Assembly (NCBI GenBank): GCA_037176885.1
Contig: JAWWNJ010000061.1
Span: 930,001-994,000, forward strand
Direction of reading: 5' to 3'
Length of the DNA: 64,000 bases
From: Favolaschia claudopus
Taxonomy: Eukaryota > Basidiomycota > Agaricomycetes > Agaricales > Mycenaceae
The notes under the pieces are model-generated. The model had not been told where the DNA came from, ran no database searches, and saw only the letters and a program-made list of their open reading frames with translations. The first letter of the stretch is position 1. Every line of letters begins with the position of its first letter. The position numbers were made by a program, and so were the translations under genes. Below, piece by piece: positions 42,994 to 53,377 of the stretch.

Positions 42994-45360
42994 ATGATTC
43001 GTTCTCGCTGTCTGGCAGTACTCTGGACGCTATCATCTGCTCTTCACTCTGCGTATGGACTGCCTACGGAACGTAAGTCTTAGGCTGGGGTTGTGCGGGT
43101 TGTGCAAAGACCAAAATATGCGCGTAGTTCCATCGGCAGCCTCATTCTACGTGCCTTCACTACCGGACATCCACCAGGACCCAAAAAATCCATTGACAAT
43201 ATTTGCTGGACACTTGCCTTCAGACCCTGATGCATCCAAGCTTCAAGTAAATGTTGTCACCGCCCACCTTTACTTCGTGATGGTGAAAAACCGCCGGACA
43301 GCAGACAAGAAACGAATTATGTTCTGGTTCAACGTGCGCTTCATGCTGCATGCGTGTTGTATGTGCTCATGAGATACCTTAGGGTGGACCTGGATGCTCC
43401 TCATTCGACGGTCTGATGATGGAGGTCGGTCCGTGGCGGATGGATGGGAAAGGCGGATTCAACGTCGCCGAGGGCGGGTGGGAGGAGTATACGACCATGG
43501 TATACAGTGAGTCGCTTTCTCGTTGCTCGTGCTTTACTGACTGTCTGGCTCAGTTGACCAGCCCGCGGGCACGGGTTTCTCTTACACCAGCACCGACCGA
43601 TACGTTCATACGTTGGAGGAGGCAACGTCACAATTCCTCGAGTTCCTGCGCAATTTCTACAAAGTGTTCCCAGAATACCAAAACGTGGATGTATGTTAGA
43701 CCTCTATCTACTGCGTGCGAAGCTAATCTAATTTTGCAGACATACCTTGGCGGCGAGAGCTACGCGGGGCAATACATTCCTTACTTCGGTGCGTTTGCTC
43801 TCCGAAACTACTTCGATAATCGATTAACAAACAAAAATCCAGCCAACGCCATCCTCGACTCAAATCTCCACATCAACTTACTCGGAGCGGCGATTGGCAA
43901 TGGCTGGATCGATGCGCGGCGGCAATACGCCTCGTACATCGACTTTGCAGTCAAGGTGGGAATTCTCGAGGAAAACTCTGACGTGCGTGCTCCATTTCTC
44001 CCTTTTCCTCAGTGTCTCACCCTCCGCAGGCTTGGAAAAAAGCCAAAACACGCACGGACGAATGCATGGCCGACCTCGCCCGGATAACGTCGCCGGAGCC
44101 CATCAATGCGCCAAAGTGCGAAGGGCTGCTATTGGATGTCACCGACGTACGGCAGAAAGTGTGCGTGTCGTGTTCTTTGTTGAGACTGCTAGTGACGGTG
44201 ATGCAGCGTCGACGGTCAGGAAATGTGCATCAACATTTACGATGTGAGGTATGACGATACGATGCCGGCCTGTGGGATGAACTGGCCTCCGGATATCAAG
44301 CCTGTGACTAAATACCTCGATGTGCGTTTTCGCAGCGACTATAAACAACAACGCTAACTCCACACAGCGCCAAGACGTCGTGCGCGCACTGCACGCCGAA
44401 AAGCATCCGGGCTCATGGATCGAGTGTCGGGGACGCGTGCATCAAGAGCTGCACGAACGGCTGTCGGACTCGTCTATCATGGTGCTGCCGAAGGTTCTGG
44501 AGCGTATTCCCGTCCTGCTGTTTGCGGGCGATCAGGACCTCATTTGTAACTATGTGGGGCAGGAGGCGATGATACAAGCCATGGAATGGAATGGCGCCAA
44601 GGGCCTTGGGGTTGGTTCTGCTTTTTTCTCACCTTACTCTCCGCTAAATTCATGGTACAGAAGGTGCAGACTGAGACCTGGAATGTTGCTGGGGCTGCCG
44701 CAGGAACATGGGTGTCTTCTCGCAATCTTACTTACACCAAGGTATGGTTCGTACGCTTTGTTCTGATTCCGTTATCAACTTTGAGTAGATCTTCAACGCC
44801 TCACATATGGCTCCCTTTGACGTCCCACACGTTACGCACGACATGATCCTGCGCTTCATGGGCGTCAACTTCTCGGCCATTTTCGAGGGCTCGGCGAAGA
44901 TTCCCAGCAGTATCGGGGCGGCGAGCAAGCCTGTCTTTCTTGAAGACGTCCCCACGGCGGCGCCGGCTGCTTCAACCCCAGATCCTGATAAACCGCAGAC
45001 CAAGGCCATGTGGGAAGGTACGCTGCGTATCGTTGTTCTCGCCTGTCTTCTTCCCTTCATAATAATATTCTTCTCGCAGCATACTACAATGCCGGCTCAG
45101 CAGCACTCGTTCTAACGTTAATATTTGGTGCGATTGGGATCTTCGTATGGTGTCGGACACGGAGACGACGAAGCCCGCGATTACCCGTTAATCAGCATGG
45201 CGAGGACATTCCGCTCAACCGCACGCCGCCAGATGAGGAGGAGACCGAGGAGGTGTTCCGGCAGCGGAAGGGGAAGGGCAAGGAGCGGGCTATGTCTCCT
45301 GCGCCGCCGCCGATATTTGATGTTGGGGATAGCGATGAGGAGTATAAAGATGCGCAGTAG
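42994..45360 (+). CDS. KEX1: KEX1-type serine carboxypeptidase (peptidase family S10)
   Basis: Eleven exons join in phase to 622 residues: 42994-43072, 43128-43333, 43383-43506, 43554-43690, 43740-43982, 44030-44160, 44207-44321, 44368-44610, 44661-44741, 44789-45017, 45080-45360. A signal peptide (residues 1-23) is followed by [21 protein letters not shown], the nucleophile in GGESYAG (Ser189), Asp402 in [11 protein letters not shown] and His459 in [10 protein letters not shown] single membrane helix (about 534-553, [16 protein letters not shown]) and a charged cytosolic tail identify it as the Golgi carboxypeptidase KEX1, which trims C-terminal Lys and Arg after KEX2 cleavage of secreted precursors, including mating pheromones in yeasts. 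All catalytic residues are present. Confidence 0.95.
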
Positions 45361-45449
45361 GTAGATTATATTTCATGCTAGTTTTCTACATATGGTACAT
45401 AGTGGGATTGGCCATGGTTGTAATTTATATGGAGAGTGATGAGGTTGTA

Positions 45450-45515
45450 TCATTCGTAGTAGAAAATGCCCAGTTCGGTGTTGGTAGAGTAGGTAATTGC
45501 ACCACTTGAAGAAAG
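45450..45515 (-). pseudogene. relic: last ~20 codons of a third F-box family 3 copy
   Basis: On the minus strand a frame ends SGAITYSTNTELGIFYYE followed by TGA at 45452-45450. It matches the last codons of copy A (SGAITYSTNTELGILYYD) with only a few base changes over about 56 nt, and is closer to A than to neighbouring copy B. Nothing upstream (45515-45658) continues the match. It is a truncated duplicate between KEX1 and copy B. Confidence 0.75.
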
Positions 45516-45658
45516 GGAATTGGTTCAGAAGCGCAAACAAATATATATAGCATCTGTAAGTCTGTGATTCGATCCCTTCGTACTTCCGGTGAAAAGTAAC
45601 AACGGTGATGTTAGTATAAAATTTCTAGCCGTTTAGAATGTTCGTAGAATGAACAATA

Positions 45659-47293
45659 TTACTCGTAGTGAAGAATGACAAGCTCGGCGTGAGTGGAATA
45701 AGTAATTGCCCCGCTGAACGGAGAGAGATGTACCTCACGAACGAGGTTAGGATAATTCACAGTCAATATCTGGTGACATCTGGATTGCTTGTCCATCGGG
45801 GCCGCAGAGAAGAGTTCGGGCCCAGCGCGGTAGCCGTGCGCACGAGAGCCAAGTGTATGTCCCCAAAGGGACATCCCACTCCCATACACAACGTCGGGGA
45901 GGCGATGGGAAGATAGCAGCCGCCACGAAACAAATCCACTTCGGTGAGGACTGGACTTTTCGATGAACAATTCGTAGCTGCATACGCTGTAATCATTCTG
46001 GCGATCGTGCAACCACGTATGGAGCCACACCTTGAAGTGTCCGCGCCGCAAGGGACTCTCGTAGGCCCAGAGAGATCCGAAAGCTGATTTGAAACCTTTC
46101 ACAGCGATTGAATTGTGAGCGCCAATGGGGAAAGTAGCAACGTTCATCGGAAGGTCCGAAGAGTCGCTGTCATTTGACCGCCACCGCACGAATTTGAGGG
46201 TTGATAGAGGGATAGCCGCCAGTCGATGCTGACCGGGACTGTCGTGTAGAGAAAGAACAAGAAAGTCCGGAATCAGTACCAGTGTCATCAGAGATTCATT
46301 CATGATGATGGTGCGGGAGGGCTCTCGCCAGTTGATTATGAGGACTGACCGAGGGGAAGCTGATTCTTCGAGATGTACGGCAACAATGTCGCCGCACACG
46401 GCGCAGCTGCACTCGATCAGGGAGTCAGAGAGGAGTTCGAAAAGTTCGAGGTTAGAGATTCCGTTCTTGGGATCGAGGGTGAAGACTTGGATGGAGCTGG
46501 ATATATGTCACTGTCAGGAACATTCAATGCAGTTTATAATATATACTTCGGGAGTGTATCAAGCTTTTCAAGTGTGCAGATGGCAATGACAAGCCGTCCG
46601 TCTTCCAGAAAACTGGCGTCGAATTCGACGATGGGCAGGGCATAGCGTGTACTGGGTGGCGGACTTTGATTCCAGATGGGTTTGTCCTCGGACACACTCC
46701 AGCATTCGAGGCAGCTCTGATTATTGAAAAGAACATATTTTCCGCCAGGCAGGAGTTTCGCAAAGTTATCCCAGTGTAGTCCCGGAGCAATTTCTGGGTG
46801 TAGAACCGAGCGCCACGAAATAGGTGGCTCAGAAGGTTGACTTGAAGCTTTTAGGACCGGAGGCTTGCGTGCCATCCTCTTGAAGAGATTTTTGACTCGC
46901 TGAATGGTCCGGCTGTTGGAGGGCTTCGACCGCACGCTCCTCCACGCTTTCGGTCCGTGAGCGACGCGTTTGACTAGGTCGACAAGCTGCTCTGTCGACA
47001 ACTTTGTCAAATCTCCAGTGTCTGGTCGTAAGTCAATGTAGCCCCGCTGGCAAAGCTGCGAGACTAAAGAAAGCCATATTGACCCCGTAAACGCGACACG
47101 ATGAAAGTATTTGCTGGTCTACGCGAGGGGTAAGGCCGCAGAATACATTGAACCCAATGTGAGTCGAGAAGAGTCTACAACTGACCTCGCTGACTGCCAC
47201 GACGTCCGCCACATCACAATGGGCAAGAATCAGGATTATAACATCTTCAACGAGTGCATTAAAGGTGATCTTTATTTGAGTGTTCGTAGGCAT
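45659..47293 (-). CDS. F-box protein, family 3 copy B
   Basis: Exons 47293-47186, 47118-46547 and 46496-45659 join in phase to 505 residues. The start ATG (47293) opens MPTNTQIKITFNALVEDV, and the F-box continues over the first intron: ILILAHCDVADVVAVSE | TSKYFHRVAFTGSIWLSLV. A basic linker (VKNLFKRMARKP) and a C-terminal domain rich in beta-type strands follow (KLLPGGKYVLFNN, CLECWSV, VLIINWR, DFLVLSLHD, VKVWLHTW-like block, MSLWGHT, ending TYSTHAELVILHYE); it may form a propeller-like target-binding unit. Phase and position of both introns are the same as in copy A. Unlike copy A, this copy has no in-frame stop. Confidence 0.78.
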
Positions 47294-47568
47294 CGTATGT
47301 ATCAGTTCAGTGGTTGTAGCCGAAAGAGCAAGGAAAGCCTGAGAAAGTGAAATAATCGTCGCCACTCTTTCTTTCTACCTCTACCTCGTATTTATTCCCC
47401 GGCCTTTCGTCGGAAGCCCACTTCGAGCTAACACGGAGTACTATTTGAAGCGGCATAGTTCGTACGCGTCGTTTCAATAGCTTCCCCAGAGACGGATTCA
47501 CGTCCGTTCAGAATATTTTTCGCGTTTTTCATATTCAATTAGATTCAATTCCATTCTCGCGGACCCCG

Positions 47569-48813
47569 ATGGGCAAAAAAACTACAGTCAGAACTCGTCG
47601 TCCAAAGGCCACGCTTTCCGCTCCAATACCACCCGAAATATGTGCTATAATATGCGAGATGGTGGCCGACAGGCGGGGCCTGTTAATACTCTGCAGAATG
47701 TCCAGCACCTTTCGTGCTCAGGCCCAACGGCTTCTCTACCACTCCATAGATCTGTCCGAGAAACCCATGCGTAAACTAAACTCATGGGCCGCTGCAGTAT
47801 CTAAGCATGCGTATCTCGGCGAATTCGTGCACTCACTCGTCCTGCGACTTCCGGACATGGTCTCTTTTGAGGCATCCACGGCCAACAAACTTGGTCGCGC
47901 GCTCTCCAAGTGTGTCAACCTCAAGGAGCTGCGCATCTTGACCGAAGGAAGAGGCTCCGTGGTCGGAGCGCGGCACAACTCTTTCAATGGGTGGATGCTC
48001 AACAAATGTTCTTTTCGATTATGGAGATTCGAGAACCAATATTTCGACGACACAGTCCTGAAGGAATTCTGGCGGAAGCAAACCGAGCTTCGAGTATTAT
48101 CGACTGGAAACGATGTGTACTCTCTCGACCCGGACTTGGAAATACTGCCTCAGCTTATTGCTGTTAATTCCGATTTTATGTTCAACCTCCCTGGTGAACG
48201 GCCACTGCAGCGCATCGAGACCATGGCCCACAATGACCTCACTCACTTGCAGAAGTTCGAGGCCACCTTGACCACATTGAACCTCACACGAGCGCATCCC
48301 GACAAGAATTTTCCGATTGGAGCCGTGATTAAACTCGTCGCCGAGTCCCTTCCCAATCTGGTGCATTTCGGGTACATCGAGGAGGATCGCTGCTGGGATG
48401 TGAGAGTGTCCTCGATATTTCTCGCTCTTCTAGCGACTCACGTTTTGCAGAGATCATATCATCCGCACGGCGTTACCTCGAAAGCGGTCTTACAAAAATT
48501 CACCAAGCTGCAGACTCTCCTTCTCCAACTGCAGGACACTTGGCGCTTCGTTGTCGAAGGCGCGAGTGATGCGGAGCATTATTTAACTACCCCTACTGAC
48601 GTCTGCGACCTCGGCCGCGACATAATGGCCGTTTGTCCGACGCTGCGACGAACCGCCATACACACCAAGCTATTTGGGATGGGTGTGTCTGTGCTGACGA
48701 GATCTCAGCCAGGAGAGACTATTCACGAGGACCCTGGCCCGTGGCACCGCTGCGAGACATTTTCGATGTTTTGGGATCCAGCGACAGTTCCTTTGCCTGT
48801 GCACGACGTTTGA
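47569..48813 (+). CDS. F-box-like protein, family 2 copy 2
   Basis: Exons 47569-48399 and 48451-48813 give 397 residues. The first exon is the same length (831 nt) as in copy 1 and the proteins are very similar, including the basic start (MGKKTTVRTRRPK), the F-box-like IPPEICAIICEMVADRRG block, LRLPDMVSFEASTANKLGR and KCSFRL. The 51 nt intron (48400-48450) is stop-free and divisible by three, so an open-reading-frame search reports one uninterrupted frame. Position and phase match the intron in copies 3 and 4. The C-terminus FSMFWDPATVPLPVHDV diverges from copy 1. Confidence 0.8.
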   Translation: MGKKTTVRTRRPKATLSAPIPPEICAIICEMVADRRGLLILCRMSSTFRAQAQRLLYHSIDLSEKPMRKLNSWAAAVSKHAYLGEFVHSLVLRLPDMVSFEASTANKLGRALSKCVNLKELRILTEGRGSVVGARHNSFNGWMLNKCSFRLWRFENQYFDDTVLKEFWRKQTELRVLSTGNDVYSLDPDLEILPQLIAVNSDFMFNLPGERPLQRIETMAHNDLTHLQKFEATLTTLNLTRAHPDKNFPIGAVIKLVAESLPNLVHFGYIEEDRCWDVRVSSIFLALLATHVLQRSYHPHGVTSKAVLQKFTKLQTLLLQLQDTWRFVVEGASDAEHYLTTPTDVCDLGRDIMAVCPTLRRTAIHTKLFGMGVSVLTRSQPGETIHEDPGPWHRCETFSMFWDPATVPLPVHDV

Positions 48814-49499
48814 AAGCAGTCGGGACTTCACATTACACCTCAACAATCACAGGCATATAATCGCAGATTCATTATAGTTTACGACGTACGTAAATAATCA
48901 AGTCTAAGGATACGTCTCGAGCAAGGTCAGAAAAGATCTGCTCGATCGCAGATGCTGCCCAGTGCTGTTGCGAAGCGAAACTCGCTCATAATAAATTGAT
49001 ACGCTGCATGAAGAACCCTCAGAAAATCTTTTGAATATTAATATTGGTCTCAGCTGTCTACGGTTGCCTAACATCGAATATCTGCCGAACGAAGGCGAGG
49101 GAAGTGGGAAGGGCAACTGGCCGCCACAATTTGGGGAAACAATTTATTCACGTGACCGCGACACTTTTCTCTCCTCCGAACTCGCAGCTGTCTCGCGCTA
49201 TATACGTTCGAACGAGTATCTTACAAAACCTCCTCGCCTCCTCGTGTGTGTTAGGGACCAACCTCGGAAGCCTCTCACAGGTTCTGGAGTCCAGTCTCCA
49301 GCTTTACACTTCAACAGCGTGGTGACTCGGAATCCCCAATTGGCGCGTCATACACAACGGTTCGATGCTCATATACAATGAAAAGCTATGCTCGGCTCAA
49401 GGTTCAATTGCACCATGAGAATCTCCCAGTGATGTCGGAACGTGATTCCAAGGTTTATCTCGTCTTTCTTTTGCGTATTGAACCAACCACTCACTCCAG
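48814..49499. other. intergenic
   Basis: 686 bp lie between two same-strand F-box genes. Short open frames around 49031-49381 have no motif. The promoter of the gene at 49500 must lie here. Confidence 0.45.
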
Positions 49500-50855
49500 A
49501 TGAACGACGCGCAGGAAAATCGCACCCGAAAAATAAAGCATGAAGGGCGGACGGACGACATACCCGCTCCCATTCTCAAGCTGCCTCCCGAAATCATGTG
49601 CATTATCTTCGCCTTGGTCGTGTTCCCAATACACGACCCTTGGAAATCTCGTTCCTTGATGAACATTGTTAATGTTTGCAGCAAATGGCGACTAACAGCA
49701 TTTGCCGCCTCTTCGTTCTGGAATCAAATTTATTTCGACTTTGACCGATTGTCGAGCAACTGGACTTCAGGCCAAACTTGCGACTACCTCGATGCTTGGA
49801 GGGGGCGGGCTCAATCACGACCGCTGTGTGTTTACTTTCGGGGAGATATGGAGAATCGTCTGGGAACGCGTACAGCGGCCGCGCTCATGCAGCGCTTCGC
49901 GCCGCGAGTGCGAGATCTGCAGCTAGAGCTGCCTTTCGGCCGGTGGAAGTCCCACTGCTTCAACTCTGACGTTTTCAAATGGACCGTACTCGAGCGGCTG
50001 GCCATATGGTCCCCGGAGTCTGACTTTGCGGCTCTAGGCGACACCTTTGCTGTCGCCCCACAACTCCGAGATTTGCACCTCAGTCATCACCCCCTTCCGT
50101 GGACCTCTAGGTTCTGGAAGCATCTGGTCAGGTTTTCCGGTGGGATAACGAGCCTTCAAAGCTGCATCGAGTTTCTACACAAGTCCGAAAGTCTTTTGGA
50201 ATGCACACTATTCTTCGACTATACTCATTCCCAATTGCCGGCAAATGTCTCCAGCGTCCTCCACCCGTCTCTGTGTGTTCTCAGATTGATCTGCCTGCAT
50301 GAACCCACAATGGACCTGGTCTACGCATTGCTGTACATCATGACGCTGCCCGCTCTCCATACATTTGCATTGGAGAAGGTGCCGGCCGATGACTGCCTCA
50401 TAGAATTTCTCTCTCGACACTACCTACACCTTTCGTCTCTATCCGTCGATTGTGCTTCTGTAGAAGCACTCATCCCACTCTCAGCTCTTACCCGCCTCAC
50501 AGTAACGTCCGTGGACTGGGTGTTTGCCGCCGAGTTCATTCAGTGGTTCGAAGACCCCCATGAGCGTTTTCTCCCTGCCCTTCAATACTTGACATTTGGT
50601 GACTTTTCCCCCGAGGATCCTGCGGCGGAATACGAAGCTCTTGCGCGAGCCTTGTGCTGCCGCTGGCAACGCCACCAAGACAACGGCTCAGATGACGTGG
50701 CTGCGCTTCGTCTTTTCCATCTCGAGGTGCAGCTCGACGACACGGACGAGTTAAGGTTTGAGGACGATATCCGTCCGCTCACCGACTCGAACTTGGACGG
50801 ACTGGAAATACGAGTGGAGAGGTTCCCGGATCCTACCATTTCAATTCTCTCGTGA
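49500..50855 (+). CDS. F-box protein, family 4
   Basis: A single exon of 451 residues from ATG 49500. A basic N-terminus is followed by the F-box at about 24-75 (ILKLPPEIMCIIFALV, then NVCSKWRLTAFAASSFWNQIYF). Leu-rich stretches follow (APRVRDLQLELPFGRW, APQLRDLHLSHHPL, SVLHPSLCVLRLICLHEP), as in LRR-like domains of agaricomycete F-box proteins. The end is acidic (FEDDIRPL). It is not closely similar to families 1-3. It probably serves as a substrate adaptor for SCF ubiquitin ligase; target unknown. Confidence 0.82.
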   Translation: MNDAQENRTRKIKHEGRTDDIPAPILKLPPEIMCIIFALVVFPIHDPWKSRSLMNIVNVCSKWRLTAFAASSFWNQIYFDFDRLSSNWTSGQTCDYLDAWRGRAQSRPLCVYFRGDMENRLGTRTAAALMQRFAPRVRDLQLELPFGRWKSHCFNSDVFKWTVLERLAIWSPESDFAALGDTFAVAPQLRDLHLSHHPLPWTSRFWKHLVRFSGGITSLQSCIEFLHKSESLLECTLFFDYTHSQLPANVSSVLHPSLCVLRLICLHEPTMDLVYALLYIMTLPALHTFALEKVPADDCLIEFLSRHYLHLSSLSVDCASVEALIPLSALTRLTVTSVDWVFAAEFIQWFEDPHERFLPALQYLTFGDFSPEDPAAEYEALARALCCRWQRHQDNGSDDVAALRLFHLEVQLDDTDELRFEDDIRPLTDSNLDGLEIRVERFPDPTISILS

Positions 50856-52161
50856 GCCACATAACGGCCACAGTCATATTTCCGACTCTGCGCAGCCCGC
50901 GTCTGAACGGATATACCTAGCGGCGAAGTTGTAGGGACCTCGCAAGTTTCCCGAACGCTCCCCCACTTCCCGAATGCTCATGACTTCATGACACCCACCC
51001 CATTCTTCCACCTTTGAATGAAAAGCTCGACGAGATCCATCTTGGTCTCACCGTTCTCGAGGTCAGACAAACTTATTTTTATTGTCTGCCCGGTCGCGTG
51101 TAAATGGTGTGTCCTGTCGCGTGCACCTTTTGTATTTATTACGGATTATATTCAAATCCATTGATACGATGTAAGCATCCATATTTCCTCGGTGCGGCAT
51201 GGCTGATAGTCGATGTAGTTTCCTCCTCCGCTCAGAACAAGTATGTCGAGTCTCCTAGCCTCAGCGCCTTGATTTGTAACCGCTCTTCCCTATAAGAATT
51301 TCATATCCAACGGCAACTCTCTCGTTCAATCATCTACAAGCTCGGTTTCCTGTTTCATCGAGACTTTGAGTCTCGTAATTCCAGCCGCCTTGGCTGCAAA
51401 TGCACATGGCGGTAACACGACACCGTTGACCCAATGGTCCGAATCGGTGCCTTCAACGTTGTATTCTTTCTGATCGATCGCCCGGATTCCAAACTCGTCG
51501 TGGTCTGAAGCACTTGAACAAACCGCAGGTACATGTCTTCACCGTTCCGTTAAGTGCTCCCATCTGTCAGGTCGCCAAAAGGTACGGCTGTGTACGCCTG
51601 AACGCATCGGTAGTCATTTTGGAGGAGCCAGAATGCGTCTCTCTTGGGTGAAGAAGACACAGCCCCAACACTCTCAGTTTAGTGTGCACGGCGTACTACG
51701 ACATCTTTGGAATCAGAAATTCCTCTTCCTAGTAGACCTACCGCTTCAGCACACAGGACGATGGTGGAGATGACTCTGAATTGCAGCAATGATTTGTACC
51801 TTGACGTGGGGCTTCTTGCTTTCGTGCTAGTATTTCAAGGAGGTCCAGTGTAGAGAGTTTGTAGGCTCTGTCTACTTCTGTCGAAGCCTGGGACTGAGCA
51901 AATTGCTATGATCAGAAAATAGTAGCTTCTATGCCGCGATCCCTTATGTTGGACGGTCTTCGGATCTCCTGCAGACGCCCACAATCCATTTAGGGGAGCT
52001 TCAAGGTGAGAGATTGCGCACAACCGTGAAATCATTTGTTTGATTCTTTCCGCCAGCATCTATTCTCGCAACTCACCAGCAGACAAGGAATGTCCAGACC
52101 TCCGACTGACATCCGTTCGTCCTGACTCTTCCTTACCTCTTTTTCACTATGACTCCCATTC
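50856..52161. other. intergenic with a probable coding relic on the minus strand
   Basis: 1.3 kb without an intact gene. A coding-like relic at 51330-51650 is listed separately. The rest shows no feature I can name. Confidence 0.45.
51330..51650 (-). pseudogene. probable gene fragment, family unknown
   Basis: Two stretches read like protein on the minus strand. The upstream one (about 51645-51552) reads RDAFWLLQNDYRCVQAYTAV plus PFGDLTDGST and then meets TAA. The downstream one (about 51525 to stop at 51330-51332) reads VCSSASDHDEFGIRAIDQ, later WVNGVVLPPCAFAAKAAGI and ends KVSMKQETELVDD. Amino-acid composition and the absence of stops over 65 codons suggest real coding origin, but the two frames do not join by a normal intron and no start was found. 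Confidence 0.35.
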
Positions 52162-52692
52162 ATGTGCACATTTTCTGCAGCGGCTCATATCAACAGTGCT
52201 GTCGCATCGAAGAATATCAAGGAAGAGTACGAACATAAGAGACCATCCAATACATCGGCCAGAGTGACGGAGGGCTACGAGGACAACGCCAACCAGTACA
52301 TGAAAATGCACGAGGAAGGAGCTTTCGATAAACATCCCCAAGCCAAAGACGGGGTCAGGCAGGACTTGCAGAAGTGTGTCTCACCCGGTCGCCTTTCTTG
52401 TCCTCAACCAATTTTTCTTTAGCACCTATGATCACCTGAAAGCGGGACTCAACGCACACAATCCTTTCAAGAAGGCGACTCAGATCCGCAAAGCGGAAAG
52501 CAGCGTCAAAGCAGCCGCAAAGAAGATGGACGTAAGATTCTTTTCACTGGTTTCTCTTACTCGGTTATCCGCTGACCTGATCTGCAGGATGTTCTATCCA
52601 TCGAGGAGATAGATCGGGTGGATAAAGAACTGCACGAGCATTATCGCGTGCGTGGTGAGGAGTCTGGCAATGAGGGAGCCGCGAATGAGTAG
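52162..52692 (+). CDS. small charged protein of unknown function
   Basis: Three exons, 52162-52373, 52423-52531 and 52588-52692, join in phase to 141 residues. The sequence is rich in Lys, Glu and Asp and looks alpha-helical: HINSAVASKNIKEEYEHK, YEDNANQYMKMHEEGAFDKH, KAESSVKAAAKKMDD and SIEEIDRVDKELHEHYR. There is no signal peptide or membrane segment after the first residues. The start is uncertain; an ATG at 52149 in another frame and an AG at 52180 leave room for an alternative first exon. I recognise no family. Confidence 0.5.
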
Positions 52693-53377
52693 GGGAATGG
52701 TTTTGCTAGGCATATTGAATACACGTACCTGTAATATGCAGAATTATATTATAGAGTGATGATACGCCGCCCGCAATCGAGGTTTTGTTGAGTGAGATCC
52801 AGTGCTTGCACAACACTTGTTCAACCACAAGTAAGCGTATGTATGTAAAAGTCGAGAACAAGCGTTCGGGAACTGCGCTACTCTGATGTCATCGGTTTGA
52901 CCACTGGCGCCTACAACCTGGCCCAAACCCGGCCCTACATGTTACAGCAGAAGGGCCTTTAATTAAGATATGGATTTTGGTATTCCTCCACCAACTTGAC
53001 CAGATATGTAGCACAACGAACAAGCTAAAATTGCTAAAAAGAGACAACAGTGTACAGATATTAGGTCAACGTCAGATTCATTTTTCTTCGCCTGCCTCTC
53101 CATTCATTCTATGTATCGTTCTCGAACCACATCGAGTACTCGAAATCACCCGAAGCCCGAGCAGCACTGGCAGCAGGTCTGCAAAGAGGTCAGCCGGACG
53201 GGGCACACGCCACGATGCGAGGCGCAAAGCGAGCGAGAGAACAACGTCTTTGGCGTTGGCGGATGTCTCCGCACGAGCCGATACATGCTCGGTGAATGGA
53301 CAGAACAGAGAGGCGAGAGGGACAAGTGCACCCTTGACGCAAAGTAAACACGCACCTATGATGTTCCTCACCTCACT
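52693..53377. other. intergenic, convergent
   Basis: 685 bp lie between the small charged gene and the end of the dehydrogenase gene. Overlapping open frames at 52977-53450 and 53078-53371 lack motifs and look like chance. Confidence 0.5.
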
